NCBI GenBank assembly: GCA_021613335.1
Contig: JAJTWR010000236.1
Coordinates: 908,501 to 972,500, forward strand
From: Whitmania pigra
Lineage: Eukaryota > Annelida > Clitellata > Hirudinida > Haemopidae
Direction: 5' to 3'
Length of the DNA: 64,000 bases
The notes under the pieces are model-generated. The model saw only the letters and a list, made by a program, of their open reading frames with translations. It had not been told where the DNA came from and searched no databases. Each line of letters starts with the position of its first letter. The first letter of the stretch is position 1. Of this stretch, positions 46,228-64,000 are shown piece after piece. Made by a program: the position numbers and the translations under genes.

Positions 46228-48990
46228 GACGGAAAATTAATCCAAATCGAGCGGAAGACAATGAAATTGATCAGAAAATAATGAACATGAGAAGATGCTA
46301 GGGCTGACAACCAACTAAAGGCCAAGTAAGACGCATTCATACGTTGGGTATCTCCACACTCATCCGTGCTCCTCGCACGTTTCCATCCATAATTCAGACT
46401 AGGAATTTTAGCGTCAAGGAAGTGGCAGACAAATTATGTGATGATGGCAGTGTATTTCGACAATGATACCTCAATTGCAAATATTACGAATAATAGCAGA
46501 ATAGATTTGATAGAATTCGTCAAAAGAAGAGAAATAGTCGGATAGAATGTATTAATGCAGGTGTGAAGCAAGTGTCGGCGAAATGGTGTACGTTAATGAT
46601 TCACTTTTGAGCATTTATTTACAGAATTCTGTAACTTACCTTTTCTTCGCTTTCTGAAATCCATGAATGGCAAAACCACGAACAATTACAGCAAGTGTAG
46701 CGGATTAAATTTAAAACGTCTTTAGACACAAGTTACAGTATTCCTTGTAAGGGCGCTCGCTAACCACAACAGATCCCAGGGCCAATCCTACAAGACATTT
46801 GCTTGCCAACTAAATTCGAATAAGATCTTAACTCAAATAAACTAACACAAGCTCTGACAAGCCTCACTATGTGGCGAGCTGTAAAATTGGCGCCTTCCTA
46901 CAATTTCGAAGCAGACGAGGCCTATCCAGAAGTATCCCAAGGCATACTTGGCGCAAGCGGTCGACTCTTTCCATCCATCCATAACCAGAAGTTATCAATA
47001 TATTTTTATTTATTTAATTTATTTCTCAACACCCAAACGAGACAACTGTGCTTTAATAATTCGAGAAGGGAGCGTACAATACTATCCCGAGTAGGAGTTG
47101 TTGAACAACGAAAGAGGCGCTGGAGTTACGGTGTCCGAATGATTTAAAAATGAACAAATAGCAATGCTTGAGACCTGTGAAATAAGAATGACCTTATGAT
47201 GACTTTCACAACGATCCACTGCCAACGGCGGGAACTGCTAAAAGCGATTGAACCAACCAGGGTCAAGCGATTGAACCAACCAGAGTCAAGCGATTGCACC
47301 AACCAGGGTCAAGCGATTGCACCAACCAGGGTCAAGCGGTTGTGATTGCTCGTGGATGCGCTGAATTTACAATCGCCTGGAAGAAAGACATACTGAAGAT
47401 CTAAAGATGTCGTCTTTTAACTATCTTAAAATTGAACAATCAACAACGAGAGCAACAACAGCAGTAATAATAGCAACTCATGCTGTACAGAGGTGAACAT
47501 CAAGAAAGCGTCAAGTACTTACAACCAGCAACGAATACATTAACGAAGAGCTAGTGAGATGCCGTTCTTCAATTGGTTACTGGTGATTAATAAATTAATT
47601 AACGTGCAATTAATAATTAATAGAACAATATACTGACACTGAGAGATGAGTAAACGCCTCTAGAAGCATATCAAATAGGAATTACTTATTACTCCATTTT
47701 CATTGCTGAGAAACTCCTTTATGAGAAAAATAATGCAAAACAGAAAAAGGTGGGCTACAATGAAATTACATTTCGACTAAACGCCTTGCCTAATAAAAGA
47801 TACAATTAAATCAAATTAAATTAAATTAATGCTGACGAGTCTAAAAGCCTTCAGCAGTAGAACAAGCTTCGACATAATTGGCCACTAATCTGAAAGCGAG
47901 GTCGAGCGGCTGGTGAACTTTTGAAAAAAATCAAGTTTTGTAAAAGTGAACCTAACAAAGATCATTTAATAACCCCTCATCGTCATTCCAATCAACATCG
48001 AACTGGCATCGCATGCATGAATCTTTAAAAGAAAATATTTTAATCCGAAATAAATAATGGCAACAACGACAACGACGGCAACAGCAGTAATATTAACAAC
48101 AACGATAATAATCAAAGGTAGAATTGTCCAGAGTAGTTCAAGTTTAAAGTACCGTGTGACAACAGGTGATAGCTAATCAAGAAAATGGGAAACTTACATT
48201 ACTCGATATCTGGTTAATGGATATCAAGGGTTGCTCCTCACGAGTGTACAGGTAATCTTACAGGTGCACGGGTAACCTTACAGGTGTACGAACATGTCCG
48301 ACATAAAGCTACGCTTACTAATTACAAACCATGTAATTACAACAAAGCACCTCTATGACGACGACTACAGAAACGACTGCCGACAAGAACGACAACGAAA
48401 TAGAGAGCGATGTCGTCCCCAGGTGACAACTAGCAGGGCATCGTCAAACGAACCGTCTCCCTCCAAAAGACTAGTCCAGAACAATTTCAGCAACGCGTAG
48501 CTTCGCAGGTGTACCGAGCAGTTGTGTCGAAGTGCAATAATTCCATCGATTAATCCCTCGTAATACTAGTAATAGCAGGATTGTTTTTAAAAATAATAGA
48601 AGCATGATGACAGTTCCTTAAAAAAAATATATGTATATAACATGCAAGAAAATGTCCGAATGTGAAATATTCCTCGATAAATCTGGAAAAGTCAAGTCCT
48701 CTCCCACATAGAATGCTCGAAGGAAAGGACAGCAACACCGATCGACCAACCCCCCCCAAGAACTTGCACCTCGGTTACCCACGAACTCGCAGCGAACGGG
48801 TGCGATTTGGACGCTGCATTGTCAGTCTTGCAGCTGTCACTTTTAGAGATTAATTGAATGTTGAGACTACAACATGGTTGCTCGTTGCACAAATGAACGG
48901 CAACGTGAGAGTTCAACATCGACGAGGGCAACATCTGGAAAACGCGCAAACCTAGGAGACATCGATGGCGACATCGTCGTTGAGATCAAT
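46228..48990. other. Intergenic: OTULIN-like upstream region and PLC 3' side
   Basis: No coding exon supported. Contains the 23-bp tandem repeat at 47,242-47,340 and scattered low-complexity DNA. Expected to hold the OTULIN-like promoter and the PLC 3' UTR; no convincing core element was found. Confidence 0.4.
47242..47340. repeat. 23-bp tandem repeat, about 4 copies
   Basis: Head-to-tail units with core AAGCGATTGAACCAACCAGG, very similar to each other. Confidence 0.9.
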
Positions 48991-63433
<14,443 letters not shown>

Positions 63434-64000
63434 CTATCGATAATTAATTAATTAACTTTAGCATTATCGTACACCGGTGGACAAAACTGGTGGATAGGAT
63501 TGGATAATATTTATTACGGCAATTAATGAACTGGAAGTGGTTGACAGCCGTAATGTAATTATGTTGATACTACAAGTACAAATTTTATGACCGCGTCATC
63601 GACGATGCTAATGACGTGTTCATTAATATTCATGAAGGCCTATCATGTATCCATCTTTAAATCAGAGTCCAAATAAAAGAGAAAACGGGGGCGTGACAAT
63701 GCATTCATAATTCCAGGCGATCCATTCAAATCATTGTTTACTTTTCTCCATCAGCCATCCTCAATCCTTTTTATCAATACAGCTACATTTACGTCGTTAA
63801 CATTTATCAGCAATCAGGCCCACCCATCCACCTATGCACCATTCACCCATCTATCTAACTAATCCATCCATTCAAAATCCACTCATCTAACTATCCAACC
63901 ATCCACTATCCACCCACCCATCCATTCATCCACCCGATCGCTATCCACTCATTCCTCCATCCATCAAGCCAATCCTATTGCCCTAGCCAAACCGTGGTTT
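63434..64000. other. PLC intron at window edge
   Basis: No exon seen. An imperfect CCAT/CATC-rich repeat fills 63,820-63,965. Upstream PLC exons must lie to the right of the window. Confidence 0.5.

Overview
The window is animal nuclear DNA, AT-rich and rich in introns. It carries four conserved bilaterian genes plus a tandem pair of smaller genes, all with GT-AG introns. Introns and intergenic DNA are full of trinucleotide microsatellites and decayed transposons. The gene set (DLK/LZK kinase, C2CD5, an OTULIN-family protein, a norpA/PLCB4-type phospholipase C) and the repeat style suggest an invertebrate bilaterian, perhaps a lophotrochozoan such as an annelid or mollusc. That placement is inference; no species marker is present. 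Exon coordinates were worked out by eye from splice sites, reading-frame phase and remembered family conservation, and no alignment was run.

Layout: 0-14.3 kb holds two minus-strand secreted PEBP-family genes in tandem. The left copy runs off the window edge; the right copy (8,420-13,085) looks complete. Between and inside them lie a nearly complete pogo-like DNA transposon with TA target duplication, two broken non-LTR retrotransposons, a short Merlin element, a hAT relic, inverted-repeat elements and a tRNA-derived SINE. 14.6-21.1 kb (minus) is a complete DLK/LZK (MAP3K12/13) kinase gene, 13 exons, 839 codons. 21.8-28 kb is gene-poor: non-LTR remnants, a 138-bp tandem array next to a GC-rich island, and a 175-bp tandem duplication. 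28.3-36.8 kb (plus) is a complete C2CD5 gene, 26 exons, 1,081 codons. 38.0-46.2 kb (minus) is an OTULIN-family gene, 10 exons, 968 codons, with an N-terminal membrane segment and a long polar insert; it keeps the catalytic Cys but has lost the catalytic His. 49.0-64.0 kb (minus) is a norpA/PLCB4-type phospholipase C beta whose 5' end lies outside the window. Its first EF-hand segment is not found, and the place where it should be holds a large GAT-rich satellite.

The genes share no obvious pathway. DLK and C2CD5 are divergent across 7 kb of repeats, C2CD5 and the OTULIN-like gene converge with closely spaced poly(A) signals, and the OTULIN-like gene and PLC lie head to tail. The most noteworthy points are the OTULIN-like active-site change, the missing PLC segment beside the satellite, the PEBP duplication with traceable flanks, and the new-looking SINE family (four copies).
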